Positions 61,632 to 64,000 of a stretch of 64,000 nucleotides of DNA are shown piece after piece; positions within the stretch are counted from its first letter, which is position 1, and the number at the start of each line of letters is the position of its first letter. Below the pieces are notes generated by a model. The model saw only the letters and a program-made list of their open reading frames with translations, was not told the origin of the DNA and did not search any database. The position numbers and the translations under genes were made by a program. Location: positions 2,091,001-2,155,000 of the forward strand of contig NZ_CP120233.1 in the NCBI RefSeq assembly GCF_030012985.1. Direction: 5' to 3'. The stretch is from Microbulbifer sp. VAAF005 (GTDB lineage Bacteria > Pseudomonadota > Gammaproteobacteria > Pseudomonadales > Cellvibrionaceae).

Positions 61632-63266
61632 TTAGAAAGATAGAACTGCTGCGGTTCCAACAGCTATACGGTAGAGTATTTCTGTTACATCTTTGGTTAC
61701 TTGTAATTCACTGGAATGAATTTTTGGCATAATCATAATTTCATCTCCGGGGCGTAATCTATCCCCCAGACGATTATCAAAATCACCATCTTCTATACGA
61801 TTAATCGTCCCATCGAGATGTAGAATCACCAATTCTTTGCGGTTTGCATTATTGGCAAATCCGCCGGCCAACTCTATATAGTCTTCCAGAGTCCGCTTCT
61901 TGCTAAAGACCAGGGAAGTTGGGAAAATTACCTCTCCCACGATTGACACAGTTGATGATTTCAAAGGCACAATCAGCTCATCACCATCTTCAAGCAGCAT
62001 TTCTGCTGCGTTTGGGTTGTTCGCAATAACAACCTGGCCTCTGGGTTCGGCCTTTCGCGCCTGCTCGATAAAGTTCTGAATCATCATGGCGTTGTCTTTT
62101 TGCGCAGACTTTTCCAGGTCAGTATTGGGCTGGCGAGTTAGAACTTCCATCTGAAGCGCATCTAAAGAACGATCAAGAGCAGCCCGCTGGCGATCAGCGA
62201 CACTCTTTCTATACAGCTGTATAGAGTTTCTATCTGCATTATCGCGAAAACTCAATTGACTAAGTAATTCGTCAAGAGTTGCACCATAGGGCAGCACATA
62301 AGTTGCAGGCCCATCCAACTCACCGGATACTCGGATTGAAATAGACTCAATATCGTTATCGCGTACCAATTCTATATGCGCTCCCGGATAGAGGCGTGTG
62401 GTCATGGCACTTGCAAGTGGCATATAGTCGGCTTGCTGAAGACCATCAATTACCTGAGTAATTCGTGCAAAGTTCGCCTGGGGGTCAGGTTTTGTTACGA
62501 GAAGCATCTCACCCAGTTGGGTATAGGGTCCTGTGAATTCCATCTGTGCAGCTTGCTGCACCGCTCCTTCAACTGTTACCGAACCATTACGAGCACCAAC
62601 GACTACAACATCGCCATTGCGAAGTTGTAAAGCAGGCATAATTCCATCCACAAGGAAGCTATACAAGTTTACCTTTTGTATTTCCTCTCCCTGACGCATT
62701 ACTTTGATATCAACAAAGCTGCCACTTTGCTCATCGATACCTCCAGCACTATCTAAATAGTAAAGGATCGAGTCTGAGCTAAAGCCGTTATAGAGACCAG
62801 GGTTCTTCACAAAGCCTGTTACAAAGACTTTAACCGGCTGGCTCGCCTCCAAGTTGGCATACGCTTGCACATTATTCTTGAATACTCGCTTTACATGACG
62901 CAGAACGAAGTCATTCAATGCGCCATTCTTTACTCCAGCAACATGAACTGGGCCAACCTCGGGGACAAAAATATTGCCTTTCGGGTCTACCGGTAACGTC
63001 GCACTAAAGCTATAGGCACCCCAGAGCTGTAGATTAACCTGGTCGCCAATCGATATTCTATAGTCCGGATTAAATCCACTAAATGGCTGATCTTTAAACG
63101 CGCCCTGAAACAGTGACTCCCCAAAAACGGGTATACCTGTCTCAGGCATTTCTGTTGAGGCAACCTCATCAATTAATTGAGTTTCCAATGCTCCGGCCTG
63201 AATACTGGACAGTGAAACCAACAACCCTATACCAAAACTAAAGCGCTTTATTTTTTCAGTAATCAT
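61632..63266 (-). CDS. kpsD: Capsule polysaccharide export protein, KpsD/CtrA-type
   Basis: A 544-residue periplasmic/outer-membrane exporter for ABC-dependent capsules. A signal peptide ends near IQAGA and there is no lipobox Cys, as in KpsD. A polysaccharide export (Poly_export) domain begins at YRISIGDQVNLQLWGAYSFSATLPVDPKGNIFVPEVGPV, followed by repeated SLBB-type domains (VTVEGAVQQAA..., IRVSGELDGPATYVLPYGATLDELL, VSIVGEVIFPTSLVFSKKRTLEDYIELAGG). It lies after kpsE and before the rfb genes, and should connect with KpsE to form the export channel. Confidence 0.92.
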   Translation of the reverse strand: MITEKIKRFSFGIGLLVSLSSIQAGALETQLIDEVASTEMPETGIPVFGESLFQGAFKDQPFSGFNPDYRISIGDQVNLQLWGAYSFSATLPVDPKGNIFVPEVGPVHVAGVKNGALNDFVLRHVKRVFKNNVQAYANLEASQPVKVFVTGFVKNPGLYNGFSSDSILYYLDSAGGIDEQSGSFVDIKVMRQGEEIQKVNLYSFLVDGIMPALQLRNGDVVVVGARNGSVTVEGAVQQAAQMEFTGPYTQLGEMLLVTKPDPQANFARITQVIDGLQQADYMPLASAMTTRLYPGAHIELVRDNDIESISIRVSGELDGPATYVLPYGATLDELLSQLSFRDNADRNSIQLYRKSVADRQRAALDRSLDALQMEVLTRQPNTDLEKSAQKDNAMMIQNFIEQARKAEPRGQVVIANNPNAAEMLLEDGDELIVPLKSSTVSIVGEVIFPTSLVFSKKRTLEDYIELAGGFANNANRKELVILHLDGTINRIEDGDFDNRLGDRLRPGDEIMIMPKIHSSELQVTKDVTEILYRIAVGTAAVLSF

Positions 63267-63355
63267 TTGCTTGTTCTTTGTAAATTGATATTTACTCTGT
63301 CAGCGACATCAAAAATTCACCGACACTATTCTGTCTTGCAGCCTTTTGTCTGGCG

Positions 63356-64000
63356 CTACATCCTATGATCCCGAATAGTCACAACTAGCATCTTTCCTAT
63401 TCCATAAAGCATTAGCAGAATAATTCCCAAGCTGGCTAGGTTATAGAGCTTGTGCGGATACTCTGCTTTCTCTGCTAACGATGGCTGGGTTACCACCATC
63501 AAGTGCTTAAGTTTACCTGACGCTTCCATACGAGCAGTTTCTAATGCTTTTAAAGAAGCTGCATAGGCATCGGTTGCAAATTGCAAATCGAGTTCAAGAT
63601 TCTGGAAATGAGCACCAAGAAAATTAAGCCGTTGCTCTCCTTCTTCTTCCCCTATCCCCACTAGGCGTACCTTTTCTATCTCAATTTGGTTTTCTAACGC
63701 ATCGATGTCTGCCTGCATGGAGACCACTTGTGATGAATCAGCATTTAGATAGGATTTTGCTGCAGTCAGATTTGCTCGTTGCTCAGCCAATCGCGCCTCT
63801 AGCCCTTGAATAATGGTACTGATACCTTTTGTAAGTTCTTCGGGACTTACAACTTTATGACTATTCTGGAAGTCAAGAATTTCTTGCTTAGTACTGCGTA
63901 ACTTAGCTTGTGCCAAATCAACTTCACTCTTTACAAAAGCCACTTGCTTATCTGCAAGCTGATTGCTGATCTCGTTAACAAAATCTTCTGACTTTTGAAT
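63356..64000 (-). CDS. kpsE: Capsule export inner-membrane protein KpsE, C-terminal part (cut by window edge)
   Basis: The C-terminal 214 residues of a KpsE/BexC/CtrB-type polysaccharide co-polymerase-like protein. The frame is open through 64000 (IQKSEDFVNEISNQLADKQVAFVKSEVDLAQ), so the internal Met/Val at 63943 is not the start. A long coiled coil (about 60-150; SKQEILDFQNSH, QGLEARLAEQRANLTAAKSYL, IDALENQIEIEKVRL) leads to PSLAEKAEYPHKLYN and a C-terminal transmembrane helix (LASLGIILLMLYGIGKMLVV) with a short basic tail. It spans the periplasm between the ABC transporter (kpsM/kpsT, presumably outside the window) and KpsD. Confidence 0.88.
   Translation of the reverse strand: MQKSEDFVNEISNQLADKQVAFVKSEVDLAQAKLRSTKQEILDFQNSHKVVSPEELTKGISTIIQGLEARLAEQRANLTAAKSYLNADSSQVVSMQADIDALENQIEIEKVRLVGIGEEEGEQRLNFLGAHFQNLELDLQFATDAYAASLKALETARMEASGKLKHLMVVTQPSLAEKAEYPHKLYNLASLGIILLMLYGIGKMLVVTIRDHRM

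Noticed and set aside
1..64000. tRNA, rRNA, CRISPR array or replication origin
   Set aside because: No cloverleaf, rRNA-like segment, regularly spaced repeats or origin-like box cluster was seen in reading the window.

Overview
The window looks like chromosomal DNA of a marine gammaproteobacterium, probably near Microbulbifer/Cellvibrionales. This is inferred from protein character only: a large carbohydrate-type TonB receptor, an EndoH-type GH18, KpsC/KpsS capsule genes and gamma-type GcvP, PurU, PepQ, MetE and MetR. No rRNA, tRNA or CRISPR array was seen. Housekeeping genes (gcvP, pepQ, deaD) are clearly GC-richer than the NRPS and capsule blocks, which look like accessory islands. Layout: 1-13357 is the end of a nonribosomal peptide synthetase (NRPS) system, with four A domains, a TubC-type docking domain and a terminal thioesterase with a Cys nucleophile. 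It is followed by an MFS exporter (13555-14817). Next come gcvP, a Tse2/Tsi2-like toxin-immunity pair (18688-19364), an EndoH-like endo-beta-N-acetylglucosaminidase with a TonB receptor and a PAS-AraC regulator (19566-24915), a lipoprotein, purU and divergent pepQ. An amidohydrolase gene (27920-31844) is split by a group II intron inserted in antisense. Then follow metE/metR, a 263-bp MITE-like nested inverted repeat, a cytochrome b561 and deaD. From 38395 to the right edge everything is on the minus strand and forms a group-2 (ABC-type) capsule locus: kpsE, kpsD, rfbACDB (dTDP-L-rhamnose), glycosyltransferases, four sulfotransferase-like proteins, an alpha/beta hydrolase, an SLC13-type anion permease, kpsC and kpsS. 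The simplest reading is a rhamnose-containing, sulfated capsule whose sulfate is taken up by the permease and transferred from PAPS. A striking feature is that at least eleven otherwise intact genes or domains are broken by a single-base indel, ten of them in homopolymers of five to seven bases. Most are probably uncorrected sequencing errors, so the affected genes are annotated here across their frameshifts. The group II intron is a real disruption.
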